DNA from: Mesorhizobium sp. B2-1-1
GTDB taxonomy: Bacteria; Pseudomonadota; Alphaproteobacteria; Rhizobiales; Rhizobiaceae
Length of the DNA: 64,000 nt
Direction: 5' to 3'
Assembly (NCBI RefSeq): GCF_006442975.2
Contig: NZ_CP083954.1
Location: 5,649,501 to 5,713,500, forward strand
Of this stretch, positions 19,013-27,919 are shown piece by piece (positions within the stretch are counted from its first letter, which is position 1; each line of letters starts with the position of its first letter). Below the pieces are notes generated by a model. That model did not search any database. It saw only the letters and a list, made by a program, of their open reading frames with translations, and was not told the DNA's origin. The position numbers and the translations under genes are program-made.

Positions 19013-20278
19013 TCAGGCCGCCGGCAAATGAACCGAGAAGGCGGCGCCCTTGCCGACTTCGGACTTGATCGAGAGCCTGGCGTTGTGGCGCGTCAGGATA
19101 TGCTTGACGATCGACAGGCCAAGGCCTGTGCCCTTCTGGGTTCGACTGCTCTCGACGTCGACGCGATAGAAGCGCTCCGTGATGCGCGGAATGTGCTCCT
19201 CGGGAATGCCGGGGCCAAAATCCCTGATCGTCACGTCGATGCCCGCTTCGCCCTCGGCGTCGCCGCGCTCGATCGACACCACCACGCGGCCGCCCGACTG
19301 CCCATATTTGCAGGCGTTTTCCAGAAGGTTCTCGAAGACCTGGAACAGTTCGTCGCGGTCGCCCGGCACGTCGAGAGGGCCGTCGGCGAAATCCCGCTCG
19401 ATGACGACGCCGTTTTCCCGCGCCAGCGGGGCCAGCGAATCGATGACGCTGTCGACGGTCTGGCGCAGGTCGACCTCGGTCCCCGGCCGCAGATAGGGCT
19501 TCATCTCCAGCCGCGACAGCGACAAAAGGTCATCGATCAGGCGTGCCATGCGGCCGGTCTGGTTCTGCATGATCTGCAGGAACTGCTCGCGCGCCGCCGG
19601 GTCATTGCGGGCCGGTCCGCGCAGCGTTTCGATGAAACCCGATATCGAGGCGAGCGGCGTGCGCAATTCGTGGCTGGCATTGGCGATGAAATCTGCGCGC
19701 ATGCGGTCGATGCGGCGCGCTTCGCTCTGGTCCTTGAACACCATCACGTAGAGATCGGTGCCGTGACCGACCGAGGAGGCGCTGACCCGGTAAGTCCGCT
19801 CGACCGGCAGCCTCTCGGTGTAGTCGATGACATCCGACGCGACCTCGCCCGACAGCACGCCGTCCAGAAGAGCCTGCATTTCGGGCGCACGGAATTTCAG
19901 CGACAACGATACGCCAGGCGCGATGCCGCCAAACGCGGCGAAGGCGGCGGCGTTGGCATGAACGATCGCCGCGGCATGGTCGAAGATGATCAAGGGGTCG
20001 GCGACGGCCGCCGCCAGATATTCGCCGGACAGGCGTTGCAGGCCGATGGCCTCGATCGCCGCGCCGCTTTCGCCGGGCTGGCGCGTGGCTCCAGCCGGTA
20101 TCATCGCCGCCACCAGCAGCAAAGCCAGCGCCGGCAGCAGCACATAGGCGGAAATGCCCGCAAAGGCATAAACCGCCATGACCGCGACAAGACCGGCGAC
20201 CAGCAACCATCGGCTGTTCCACAGCCGCGCGGCAAGCGCTTGCGCCATACCCTTCTCGTCTGCGCCCTGGTCCGCCAT
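19013..20278 (-). CDS. phoR: Phosphate-regulon sensor histidine kinase PhoR
   Basis: Sensor kinase of 421 aa. Two N-terminal membrane helices lie around residues 22-62, then a PAS domain (LAAAVADPLIIFDHAAAIVHAN), the HisKA phospho-acceptor FIANASHELRTPLASISGF, and the ATPase domain with N box ENLLENACKYG, G1 FGPGIPEEHI and G2 GTGLGLSIVKHI. It phosphorylates PhoB under phosphate limitation. It is followed by phoU and is divergent from PPK2. No phoB is within the window. Confidence 0.92.
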   Translation of the reverse strand: MADQGADEKGMAQALAARLWNSRWLLVAGLVAVMAVYAFAGISAYVLLPALALLLVAAMIPAGATRQPGESGAAIEAIGLQRLSGEYLAAAVADPLIIFDHAAAIVHANAAAFAAFGGIAPGVSLSLKFRAPEMQALLDGVLSGEVASDVIDYTERLPVERTYRVSASSVGHGTDLYVMVFKDQSEARRIDRMRADFIANASHELRTPLASISGFIETLRGPARNDPAAREQFLQIMQNQTGRMARLIDDLLSLSRLEMKPYLRPGTEVDLRQTVDSVIDSLAPLARENGVVIERDFADGPLDVPGDRDELFQVFENLLENACKYGQSGGRVVVSIERGDAEGEAGIDVTIRDFGPGIPEEHIPRITERFYRVDVESSRTQKGTGLGLSIVKHILTRHNARLSIKSEVGKGAAFSVHLPAA

Positions 20279-20327
20279 TCGCGCCTGCGCCCCGCTCCCG
20301 GTCCGGCAATTTCGCTGGACCGGCCTG

Positions 20328-20376
20328 GCGCATGACGCCGAAAAATCAGAATCGATTTTCGGAAAGGATCATGCGC
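20328..20376. repeat. Rhizobial intergenic palindrome between phoR and PPK2
   Basis: The ends GCGCATGA and TCATGCGC are perfect inverted 8-mers, and the interior (AAAATC ... GATTTT) is largely self-complementary. Elements of this kind, ending in CATGCGC and with a GAAAATCGATT-like core, recur between genes in Mesorhizobium and related genomes (from memory). A second, looser palindrome follows at about 20388-20426. Confidence 0.55.
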
Positions 20377-20472
20377 AAAATCCAAAAGTGCAGCGCCCCT
20401 TGCGTCTGAAGCGGCGCGCGGCACTGCAATGGCTCAATAGCACGAGTCCGTAAGCTGGAAAGGTTCGTCTCG

Positions 20473-21381
20473 ATGAAAAAAGCCAAGGAAAACACCGCCG
20501 CGCCGACCCCGGGGCCGCTGAAGCTCAGGATCAACGGCAAGGAGCGGGAGTTCGACATCGAGAATCCGGCACTGCCGGACTGGATCGAGGAGCGCAAGCT
20601 GACCGCGGGCGGCTATCCCTACGACAAGAAGATGAAAAGCGACGAATATGACGAGACGCTCGAGGCATTGCAGATCGAGCTGGTCAAGGCGCAGGCGTGG
20701 CTGCAGTCGACAGGCAGGCGGATGATGGCGCTGTTCGAAGGCCGTGACGCGGCCGGCAAGGGCGGCACGATTTTCGTCCTGCGCCAGTACCTCAATCCGC
20801 GCACGGCACGCAACGTAGCGCTGACCAAGCCGACGCCGACCGAGCTGGGGCAATGGTACTACCAGCGTTATGCGGACCACTTCCCGACCGCGGGCGAATT
20901 CGTCACGTTCGACCGTTCCTGGTACAACCGCGCCGGCGTCGAACCGGTGATGGGCTTCTGCACGCCAGAACAGCACGAGAAGTTTCTCGACGAGACACCG
21001 CACTTCGAAAGGATGATCGTCAATGACGGCATCCACTTCTTCAAATTCTGGCTGAACATCGGCCGGGAAACGCAGCTCGAGCGATTTCACGATCGCCGCC
21101 ACAGTCCGCTGAAGAGCTGGAAGTTTTCGCCGATCGACATTGCCGGCATTACCAAGTGGGACGATTACACCAGGGCGCGCGATACCATGTTCGAGCGCAC
21201 CCACAAGGAATTCGCTCCCTGGATCATCGTGCGTGCCAACGACAAGCGCCGCGGGCGGCTGGCGGTGATGCGGCGCATCCTCCTGTCGCTGCCTTATGAC
21301 GGCCGCGACCTCGACATCATCGGCAAGGAAGACAAGAAAATCATCGGCGAAGGGCCGTCATTCCTGGCAAAACAGGACTGA
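20473..21381 (+). CDS. ppk2: Polyphosphate kinase 2
   Basis: PPK2-family kinase of 302 aa that transfers phosphate between polyphosphate and nucleoside diphosphates. The Walker A motif is [11 protein letters not shown] (about residue 88), the Walker B/lid region is [17 protein letters not shown], followed by the basic lid [19 protein letters not shown]. It is a single-domain, class I type by length. It is divergent from phoR, grouping phosphate sensing with phosphate storage. A perfect hairpin follows its stop. Confidence 0.93.
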   Translation: MKKAKENTAAPTPGPLKLRINGKEREFDIENPALPDWIEERKLTAGGYPYDKKMKSDEYDETLEALQIELVKAQAWLQSTGRRMMALFEGRDAAGKGGTIFVLRQYLNPRTARNVALTKPTPTELGQWYYQRYADHFPTAGEFVTFDRSWYNRAGVEPVMGFCTPEQHEKFLDETPHFERMIVNDGIHFFKFWLNIGRETQLERFHDRRHSPLKSWKFSPIDIAGITKWDDYTRARDTMFERTHKEFAPWIIVRANDKRRGRLAVMRRILLSLPYDGRDLDIIGKEDKKIIGEGPSFLAKQD

Positions 21382-21388
21382 CGGCGCC

Positions 21389-21419
21389 TGCGCCACGCGG
21401 CACTGGACCGCGTGGCGCA
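21389..21419. terminator. Perfect 12-bp hairpin between convergent ppk2 and crotonase genes
   Basis: Stem 21389-21400 with 21408-21419, all 12 pairs perfect, loop of 7 nt. It lies 7 bp after the ppk2 stop and 18 bp before the crotonase stop. There is no T run on either strand, so it may block read-through or protect 3' ends. Confidence 0.6.
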
Positions 21420-21437
21420 ACGCCTTCGGCGCGACGC

Positions 21438-22205
21438 TCAGGCCGCCAACCGGGCAATCCGCTGCAGCCGCCGCAGCGTGGTGTCGTCCTGCAGCGCCTG
21501 CTGGAACAGCGAGATCTCCTGATCGATGCGTTCGCAAAGTTCCGCGGGGTTCCCCTTGAGCAGGCCCCGCGTCTGCAGCAACGCGGCGACCGGCTTCCTG
21601 GCGAGCTGCCTTGCCCGGCCGAGGGTTGCCTCCTCGACGCTGCCTTCGGAGACGATCTCGGCGACCAGGCCGAGCGCCCTGGCGTCGTCGGCGCGCAGCG
21701 TGTCGCCGAGGCAGAAAAAGCGAAAGGCGCCGGCATAGCCGAGCTTCTGCGGCGCCAGGATGCTGGTCGCGGCATCCGGCACCAGGCCGAAATCGACGAA
21801 CGGCACCCGGAACGTGCTTTCGGCGGACGCGATCACCATGTCGCAATGGAACAGGATGGTGCAGCCGACGCCGACCGCATCGCCGTCGACACAGGCCAGT
21901 ATGGGTTTGGGGAACGTCGCCAGCGTGCGGAACATGTCGGTGACGGCGGCGATCAGCTTCTGGTGCTTGGTAGCGTCGAGGAATTCGGAAAAATCGCCGC
22001 CGAGGCAGAAGCAGCCCGCCAGGCCGCGCAGCACGACGACACGAACGTCGTCATTATCGGCGGCTTCGTGGAACGTCCTTGCCAGGCTTTCATAGGCCCT
22101 TCTGTCGAGCACCGGCCGGCCGTCGGTCGACGATACGGTGACGATCAGCGTGTGGTTGCGCAGTTCGGGTTGCGGGTGCGCGTTCATGGCCGTTTCCGAT
22201 CTCAT
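21438..22205 (-). CDS. Crotonase-family enzyme coupled to the AHL synthase
   Basis: Enoyl-CoA hydratase/isomerase-family protein of 255 aa. The oxyanion-hole segments are CFCLGGDFSEF (about 65-75) and CVDGDAVGVGCTILFHCDM (about 106-124), then FVDFGLVPDAATS where hydratases usually carry a catalytic Glu. The LVPDA form is more like enoyl-CoA isomerase-type crotonases. Its ATG (22205) overlaps the luxI stop (ATGA), so it is translationally coupled to the autoinducer synthase. This suggests that it shapes the acyl chain supplied to LuxI, for example by introducing or moving a double bond. That role is inferred; a start at 22187 is possible. Confidence 0.85.
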   Translation of the reverse strand: MRSETAMNAHPQPELRNHTLIVTVSSTDGRPVLDRRAYESLARTFHEAADNDDVRVVVLRGLAGCFCLGGDFSEFLDATKHQKLIAAVTDMFRTLATFPKPILACVDGDAVGVGCTILFHCDMVIASAESTFRVPFVDFGLVPDAATSILAPQKLGYAGAFRFFCLGDTLRADDARALGLVAEIVSEGSVEEATLGRARQLARKPVAALLQTRGLLKGNPAELCERIDQEISLFQQALQDDTTLRRLQRIARLAA

Positions 22206-22840
22206 GACGCCCGCCTTTGCCCGAACATATCGGGATATCCCCTGGCCAGAACGGGAGCGTGGTGATTGCGGCGCGAACGCACCACATCCAGCGTGTGCTC
22301 ATTGAAGGTGAGCAGCGTCGCGACGACCTGCTGGTTGCCATAGGTGCGCTGATAGCCCAGCGGTGTGGCCAGGAAATGCAGCTGGAGCGCGCGCAGAACC
22401 CACATCGGCTCGAACTCGATGATCACCTTGTCGACGCCGCGCTTCAGCCCCCACTCGACGAAGCCGGCAATGAGTTCGGTACCGACGGTCGAAACACCTC
22501 GGCGGCCGTCGCGAAAGCCGGGAGCGACCGCATAGCGGGTCAGTTCCCAGATGTTCGGACCCGAGGGCGGCGTTCCCACGGAAAGATCGGCCAGCACCTC
22601 GGTCAAGAGATGTGGCCGCGTGGTCGGCAACATCCTCTGATAGCCCGCGACCTCGTTGCCTCTGATGACGATCTGATGCACCGCTTCGTCATGATCGAAC
22701 TGGTCGATCTCGAAGCCATCGGGGCGCCGCAGGTCCTCCCACCCCATTTCCTCGACAAAAATCCTGTAGCGCAGCCGATGCACGGCCTCCCACAGATCGG
22801 GATGTTCCATAAGTTCTTTTGTTGTAAGGGAAAAAATCAT
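22202..22840 (-). CDS. Acyl-homoserine-lactone synthase (LuxI family)
   Basis: LuxI-type synthase of 212 aa that makes an N-acyl-homoserine lactone from SAM and an acyl donor. Conserved residues are visible: RYRIFVEEMGWE near residue 24, FDHDEAVHQIV, YQRMLPT, and the IWELTRYAV block with the E-x-x-R pair. The ATG at 22840 has AGGAG 9 nt upstream. It is downstream of luxR in the same direction (96-bp gap) and overlaps the crotonase gene. The acyl chain cannot be predicted from sequence. Confidence 0.93.
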   Translation of the reverse strand: MIFSLTTKELMEHPDLWEAVHRLRYRIFVEEMGWEDLRRPDGFEIDQFDHDEAVHQIVIRGNEVAGYQRMLPTTRPHLLTEVLADLSVGTPPSGPNIWELTRYAVAPGFRDGRRGVSTVGTELIAGFVEWGLKRGVDKVIIEFEPMWVLRALQLHFLATPLGYQRTYGNQQVVATLLTFNEHTLDVVRSRRNHHAPVLARGYPDMFGQRRAS

Positions 22841-22892
22841 TTTGCCGTCTCCTGTTCAAGAGGAAGATACGGCCGTGCCCTCGCAAGAAAAT

Positions 22893-22906
22893 TACGCGAT
22901 CACGTA
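22893..22906. promoter_or_regulatory. Near-palindrome upstream of luxI (candidate LuxR site)
   Basis: TACGCGATCACGTA is a 14-bp dyad with one mismatched pair, centred on GATC, 53-66 bp upstream of the luxI ATG and just after the luxR stop. The place suits a LuxR-type activator, but it does not match the classic lux box. Confidence 0.35.
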
Positions 22907-22936
22907 GGCAGGAATTTCTAGGCCGACCCGGCCGAC

Positions 22937-23686
22937 CTAACTAATATAGCCGCGCCTTATCGCTTCAGCGACTGCCTGTACGCGGTTGACGGCGCCGAGT
23001 TTGCTTTTGGCGTTAAGGAGGTGTTTCTCCGACGTGTGTTCCGAGATGCCGAGGATTTGCGAAATCTCCCATTCGGACTTGCCGACGGCGGCCCATTGCA
23101 GGCATTCGCGTTCGCGCGGCGTCAGCTCGACATTATCGATGGTCTTGCTGGCCTTCGTGTGAAGCTGCATGGCGCGGCCCACCGCATAGGTCGACACCAG
23201 CGACACCAGGCCGAACTCGGCGGCGGACAGTTCCACGGCCTCGCCACCCAGTGACACCATGACGATCTGGCCGTCGAGCGTGATCAGCGGGAAGGCCAGC
23301 CCGTCGCGCAGCTTGAACACGACGGCGTCGCCCATCACTTCGCCGCTGCTTCTGTCGATGCTAACGCCCTGGGCCGCTTCCCGCCACTGGAACGGCGCCT
23401 GCAACTGTTTCATGTGGCTGACGATCGGGTCGTGATCGACATAGTTGCGCGCCACGTAGCGCTCCAACCATTCGACAGGCCAGTCGCAAAGCAGCACATG
23501 CTGCTTTTGCTGGCCGGTCGGCGTGCCCGGTTGCGGTACGGTGCCCGCCATCAGAGCGGTCAGGCCAAAATCCGACGTTATGCCCAACAGCCTCTCGCAA
23601 ACCGCAGCCGCCGTTCCGGCTTGCTGCAGGTGATCTATGTATTCCAGCGTGCGATCGAACTGACCCATCGCAACATCAAACCCCAT
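22937..23686 (-). CDS. LuxR-family quorum-sensing regulator
   Basis: Regulator of 249 aa. The autoinducer domain has the conserved W-x-x-x-Y, D-P and W residues (DWPVEWLERYVARNYVDHDP, then QWREAA). The C-terminal HTH is ELTPRERECLQWAAVGKSEW and EISQILGISEHTSEKHLLNA. ATG 23686 was chosen because GAGG lies 5-6 nt upstream; the frame continues to 23791 without a better start. It is paired with luxI downstream and divergent from a solute-binding protein. It most likely binds the signal made by the adjacent synthase. Confidence 0.92.
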   Translation of the reverse strand: MGFDVAMGQFDRTLEYIDHLQQAGTAAAVCERLLGITSDFGLTALMAGTVPQPGTPTGQQKQHVLLCDWPVEWLERYVARNYVDHDPIVSHMKQLQAPFQWREAAQGVSIDRSSGEVMGDAVVFKLRDGLAFPLITLDGQIVMVSLGGEAVELSAAEFGLVSLVSTYAVGRAMQLHTKASKTIDNVELTPRERECLQWAAVGKSEWEISQILGISEHTSEKHLLNAKSKLGAVNRVQAVAEAIRRGYIS

Positions 23687-23867
23687 GTTGCCTCGTTGAA
23701 ATCGATGATCCGTGCCTTGTTGGCACTTCGCCACCGACCAGGGATTGCAAAGCGTTGCCTTGTGGTTGTGGTTCTCGACCCTGGTCCCCACCGGGCAGCC
23801 ACCGCTGTTTGCAAACCTGCTAAAGCATATCCTGAAATCGACGCGTTGAAATCAAAAAGCATTGTGC

Positions 23868-23887
23868 CTGTACTATTTTCGTACCAG
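23868..23887. promoter_or_regulatory. Lux-box-like dyad between luxR and the binding-protein gene
   Basis: CTGTAC at 23868-23873 and GTACCAG at 23881-23887 give a 20-bp CTG-N14-CAG dyad. Its ends and size resemble a lux box, with one base missing from perfect symmetry. It lies 36 bp upstream of the binding-protein ATG. Confidence 0.35.
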
Positions 23888-23922
23888 AACCGATGCGAAC
23901 ACAGGTGCGGTGGAAGTTTATC

Positions 23923-24774
23923 ATGGCGTTCCAGCGGAGGTCTCTCGTCCTTGCGTCGATGCTGATCGCGTCGCTGGCGTTGGGTGAGCGCGCGCGCGCG
24001 GCCGAGCCGCAGGTGCCGGTGCTGTGGGATGCCAAGGAGCGGCTGCCGAAACCGGATCTCTCCGCACTGCCGCGGCTGCGGTTCCTGACCACAACCGATT
24101 TCCCGCCCTTCAACTTCCTGGACGGCGCGGGAAAGCTGTCCGGTTTCCACATCGACCTGGCGCGCGCCATCTGCGCCGAGCTCGGCATCGTCGACAAATG
24201 TCAGATCCAGGCATTGCCCTGGGCCGAGCTCGAAGGAGCGCTTGAGAAAGGCGAAGGCGAAGCGATCATTGCCGGCATCGCCGCGACGCCGCAGTCACGC
24301 CAGACATACGCCTTCTCGCGCTCCTACCTGCAATTTCCGGCGCGCTTCATCATGCCGAAGGGCGAGGCGCTGACCGAGCCGCTGTTCGCCAAGCTGCGCG
24401 GCAAGCGTGTCGGCGTGATATCAGGCTCGGCGCATGAGCGCATGCTGCGCGATTATTTCAACACCGTTCAGGTCGTCACCTTCGACAGGCCGGAAGACCT
24501 CTACGCCAACCTCAAGGCCGGCAAGATCGATGCCGCCTTCGGCGATGGCATGCGTTTCGCCTTTTGGCTGGGCGGTTCGGATGCGGCCGGCTGCTGCCGC
24601 TTTGCCGGCGGACCCTATCTGGCGCCGGAATATCTGGGTTCGGGCATGGCCATCGCCGCCCGATCCGATGACCCGGCGCTGGCCGCCGCTCTCGACTACG
24701 CGCTGCAGGAGATTTCGCTGAAAGGCACGTTCGCCGAGTTCTACCTGCGCTATTTCCCGGTCAGTTTCTTCTGA
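23923..24774 (+). CDS. Orphan periplasmic solute-binding protein (family 3), next to luxR
   Basis: Binding protein of 283 aa of the amino-acid type. It has a signal peptide to about residue 27 (ending ARAAE), then LRFLTTTDFPPFNFLDGAGK, the GFHIDLARAICAEL segment and YAFSRSYLQFPARFI. An internal CC pair (AAGCCRFAG) is present. ATG 23923 has TGGAAG about 8 nt upstream. No permease or ATPase accompanies it. It is divergent from luxR and may be under quorum control through the lux-box-like dyad upstream. Its last 6 codons and stop lie in a tandem duplication. Confidence 0.82.
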   Translation: MAFQRRSLVLASMLIASLALGERARAAEPQVPVLWDAKERLPKPDLSALPRLRFLTTTDFPPFNFLDGAGKLSGFHIDLARAICAELGIVDKCQIQALPWAELEGALEKGEGEAIIAGIAATPQSRQTYAFSRSYLQFPARFIMPKGEALTEPLFAKLRGKRVGVISGSAHERMLRDYFNTVQVVTFDRPEDLYANLKAGKIDAAFGDGMRFAFWLGGSDAAGCCRFAGGPYLAPEYLGSGMAIAARSDDPALAAALDYALQEISLKGTFAEFYLRYFPVSFF

Positions 24775-24821
24775 TCCGGTCCCGGTCAGTTTCTTCTGAT
24801 CCGGTCCCGATCAGTTTCTTC
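24756..24821 (+). repeat. 25-bp tandem repeat covering the 3' end of a gene
   Basis: Units 24756-24780 and 24781-24805 are identical; a third, partial and slightly diverged unit runs 24806-24821. The first unit includes the last codons and the TGA stop of the solute-binding protein, so the copies after it are non-coding echoes. This looks like a recent slippage duplication. The rest of the gap to 24843 is otherwise empty. Confidence 0.92.
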
Positions 24822-24843
24822 CGGTCGGGTTGAGTGTCGCCGC

Positions 24844-25251
24844 TCAGGTCAGCGTGCGCAAGCGCGCCTTGGCCGCGCGGGCGATCGCCGCGACGGTCAG
24901 CGTGTCGAGATCGAGCTTGAGGCGAATGAGTTGGAGCACCCGCACCTCCTCCATCCGCATTTCGAGATCGACGGCCGCGACCTCGAAAGCGGCCGCATAG
25001 GCGGTGTCGCGCAGGCGCTCCGGCAGGGCCTCGGCCACGCTTGCCAGGACACCCTCCAGCCCGCCCTTTTCATGCAGCTTCTTCTGGCAGGCCTGGGCGA
25101 CGCCAACCAGGCGGTCGTGGTCGAAATCCTCGAATACCGGCCATGAGCGGACGACCTCGCCGATCCGCGCCAGCTCGACATCCGTCATGTCGCGGTCGGA
25201 GGCGGAGGTGATGACCATCAGGTAGATCAGCGCTTCATGCGGGGTCGGCAT
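24844..25251 (-). CDS. TerB-like helical protein
   Basis: Protein of 135 aa, all-helical and acidic. Its N-terminus (PHEALIYLMVITSASDRDMTDVEL, here split: PHEALIYLMV then ITSASDRDMTDVEL) matches the TerB/tellurite-resistance fold found in many alphaproteobacterial small proteins. The conserved acidic residues of the metal-binding site (DRDMTDVE, DLEMRMEE) are present. Function in tellurite resistance is not implied; most such stand-alone proteins are uncharacterised. It is divergent from lysK with a 159-bp gap that holds no other gene. Confidence 0.7.
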   Translation of the reverse strand: MPTPHEALIYLMVITSASDRDMTDVELARIGEVVRSWPVFEDFDHDRLVGVAQACQKKLHEKGGLEGVLASVAEALPERLRDTAYAAAFEVAAVDLEMRMEEVRVLQLIRLKLDLDTLTVAAIARAAKARLRTLT

Positions 25252-25410
25252 TCAACAACTCCTCGATACGGGCTGCGAAGGTAGGAACGCGTTCCCTGCG
25301 CTGCAAGGAAAAAGCGCCGCGCTCGTTGACGCTCCGGTCAGGCGCGCATAGAGACCGGTTGAAAATCCTCACTTGCGGCTTTGCCGGCGTCTAATTTGGA
25401 AAACAGTGAC

Positions 25411-27057
25411 ATGGCGGGATCAAACATCATCGATCTCAATCCCGAAGTGCTGACGGCGGCGGCCGAAAGCAAGGCGTGGCCGTTCGAGGAAGCCCGCAAG
25501 ATCATCGAGCGCTACAAGGGCCGCGAACTCCCGCAAACGGTGCTGTTCGAAACCGGATATGGCCCGTCCGGCCTGCCGCATATCGGCACGTTCGGCGAGG
25601 TGGCGCGCACGTCGATGGTGCGGCATGCCTTCCGCGTCATCACGCAGGACAAGGTCGCCACCAAGCTGCTGTGCTTTTCCGACGACATGGACGGGATGCG
25701 CAAGATACCCGACAGCGTGCCGGATCGCGCGGCGCTGGAGCCGCACCTGCACAAGCCGCTGTCTTCGGTACCCAACCCTTTCGGCGGGGATTATGCGAGT
25801 TTCGCCGACCACAACAACGCGATGCTCTGCCGCTTCCTCGACACGTTCGGCTTCGACTACGAGTTCGCCAGCGCGACGCAGTACTACAAGACCGGCCGCT
25901 TCGACGCGATGCTGTTGCGCGCGGCCGAACGCTACGACCAGATCATGGCGGTGATGCTGCCGACGCTGGGCGAGGAGCGGCAGGCGACCTACAGTCCGTT
26001 CCTGCCGATCTCGCCGAAGAGCGGCCGCGTGCTCTACGTTCCCATGAAGCATGTCGATGCCAGGGCGGGCACCATCACCTTCGACGATGACGGTACCGAG
26101 ACCACGCTGCCAGTTACCGGCGGCAAGGTTAAGCTTCAGTGGAAGCCCGATTTCGGCATGCGCTGGGCGGCCCTCGGGGTCGATTTCGAGATGTTCGGCA
26201 AGGACCATCAGACCAATGCAGTGGTCTACGACCGCATCTGCAACATCCTTGGCGGGCACGCGCCGGAGCATTTCGTCTACGAGCTGTTCCTGGACGAGAA
26301 CGGCCAGAAGATCTCCAAATCCAAGGGCAATGGGCTGACCATCGACGAATGGCTGACTTACGCGCCGACGGAGAGCCTGGGACTCTATATGTACCAGCGG
26401 CCGCGACAGGCCAAGAAGCTCTATTTCGACGTCATCCCGCGGGCCGTGGACGAATATTACACCTTCCTTGCAGCCTATCGGAGGCAGGACTGGAAGGAAC
26501 GGCTGGGCAACCCGGTCTGGCACATGCACGACGGCAATCCGCCCGCCATCGACATGCCCGTGCCGTTCTCGCTGCTGCTCAACCTGGTCAGCGCCTCCAA
26601 TGCGCAGAATAAGGACGTGCTGTGGGGCTTCATCTCGCGCCATGTCCGGGGCGTGACGCCGGCGACCCACCCTGAGCTCGACAGGCTGACGGGTTATGCG
26701 ATCCGCTATTTCGACGATTTCGTGAAGCCGACGAAGACCTTCCGCGCGCCCGACGACGTCGAGCGGGAGGCGCTGGAAGCGTTGGATCAGGCGCTTGGCG
26801 CCCTGCCGGCGGGCTCGGACGGCGAGGCGATCCAGAACGCCGCGCTCAACGTCGCCCGCAAGGTGGAACGCTATCAGGATCATTCCAAGAAGAGCCCCGA
26901 AGGTGGTCCGGGCGTTTCGGGCGCCTTCTTCCAGATGATCTACCAGGTGCTGATCGGGCAGGAGCGCGGACCGCGCTTCGGCTCGTTCGCGGCACTCTAC
27001 GGCATCGCCGAGACGCGCGGGCTCATTCAGAAGGCGTTGGCTGGTCAGCTGGCTTGA
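25411..27057 (+). CDS. lysK: Class I lysyl-tRNA synthetase
   Basis: Class I LysRS of 548 aa that charges tRNA-Lys. It has the HIGH-type motif HIGT ([15 protein letters not shown], about residue 56) and the KMSKS-type motif KISKSKGNG (about residue 303). Alphaproteobacteria and archaea use this form in place of the class II enzyme. I chose ATG 25411 ([12 protein letters not shown]). The gene ends inside the convergent SNase-like gene: the last 35 bp (27023-27057) are shared on opposite strands. Confidence 0.94.
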   Translation: MAGSNIIDLNPEVLTAAAESKAWPFEEARKIIERYKGRELPQTVLFETGYGPSGLPHIGTFGEVARTSMVRHAFRVITQDKVATKLLCFSDDMDGMRKIPDSVPDRAALEPHLHKPLSSVPNPFGGDYASFADHNNAMLCRFLDTFGFDYEFASATQYYKTGRFDAMLLRAAERYDQIMAVMLPTLGEERQATYSPFLPISPKSGRVLYVPMKHVDARAGTITFDDDGTETTLPVTGGKVKLQWKPDFGMRWAALGVDFEMFGKDHQTNAVVYDRICNILGGHAPEHFVYELFLDENGQKISKSKGNGLTIDEWLTYAPTESLGLYMYQRPRQAKKLYFDVIPRAVDEYYTFLAAYRRQDWKERLGNPVWHMHDGNPPAIDMPVPFSLLLNLVSASNAQNKDVLWGFISRHVRGVTPATHPELDRLTGYAIRYFDDFVKPTKTFRAPDDVEREALEALDQALGALPAGSDGEAIQNAALNVARKVERYQDHSKKSPEGGPGVSGAFFQMIYQVLIGQERGPRFGSFAALYGIAETRGLIQKALAGQLA

Positions 27058-27919
27058 GAATGCCGCCGACCTCTTCCAAGATCGAGCCCGGCGCTTGCGG
27101 CGCCGGGGCGCGCGCGGCCGGCATCGAAGGCACGCCTGAAAGGCTTGGCGCCGATCCGAAAATGCCTTTCCTTTCGCTGCGCGCTTTTTCCCCGACTTCG
27201 ACGTAAGGGCCGCCTTTGGCGGCGCGCGCCCAGCCGTTCTCGACCAGCCATCGGCCGACATCCTGCTTGCCGATCCGGCAGTCGGCGGCGATCAGGTCGC
27301 GGCCGCCTTCCGGCGGCACGGCGCAGACCACCGCCCGGCCGCGCAGGAAGGCGCGGAACGCCGTGCGCGCGCGGACGCCGCAGGGCCAGGATTTACCGTC
27401 CGAGGTGCAGGTCTCGTCCTGCCCGACAATGTCGACGCCGGAAACCGCGACAGAATAGCCCTTCGCCTCGATCAGTCCGGCGGCGGGCGCGACCGGCTGG
27501 AACAGCTTCGTCCCTTTCCAGTCGTCCGGCATTTTCGGCTTGGGCGGCATGGCCAGCGCCAGCTTGCTCAACGGCGCGCGCGGCTCCACCCGCTCCAGCT
27601 CCTTGCTGGGAAGCTCCGGCGGCGCCACGACTTGGGGATCGATCGCACGCGAGTGCGGGCTAGCGGCGGGGGGCGGCGGAGCGGCAATGGCCGATGTGGC
27701 CGGCTCCTCCGGCACGCCGTCGGTGCCTGGCTGAGAGACCGTATCGGCGCTCGGATCGATCTGTTCCACCGCGACGGCAGCTTCGCCGCTCTTCAGCGCG
27801 CGGCCGCCGGCGACTACCAGCGCGGCCATTCCAGGGACCATCAGAACCGCAAGGACAAGATGAGGAAGCCGCACCAGCCCGCACCCTATTGGCTTGCCCA
27901 GACGATCCGCGCCACCCAT
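27023..27919 (-). CDS. Membrane-anchored SNase-like protein
   Basis: Protein of 298 aa. A membrane helix near the N-terminus ([18 protein letters not shown], about 22-39) is followed by a proline/alanine-rich stretch of about 100 residues. The C-terminal half ([57 protein letters not shown]) is a nuclease-like SNase/OB-fold domain. The usual catalytic Arg-Glu-Arg set is not clear, so nuclease activity is uncertain. The ATG at 27919 overlaps the S24 gene by 34 bp and has GAGG 4 nt upstream; GTG 27874 is an alternative. The 3' end overlaps lysK. Confidence 0.75.
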   Translation of the reverse strand: MGGADRLGKPIGCGLVRLPHLVLAVLMVPGMAALVVAGGRALKSGEAAVAVEQIDPSADTVSQPGTDGVPEEPATSAIAAPPPPAASPHSRAIDPQVVAPPELPSKELERVEPRAPLSKLALAMPPKPKMPDDWKGTKLFQPVAPAAGLIEAKGYSVAVSGVDIVGQDETCTSDGKSWPCGVRARTAFRAFLRGRAVVCAVPPEGGRDLIAADCRIGKQDVGRWLVENGWARAAKGGPYVEVGEKARSERKGIFGSAPSLSGVPSMPAARAPAPQAPGSILEEVGGILKPADQPTPSE

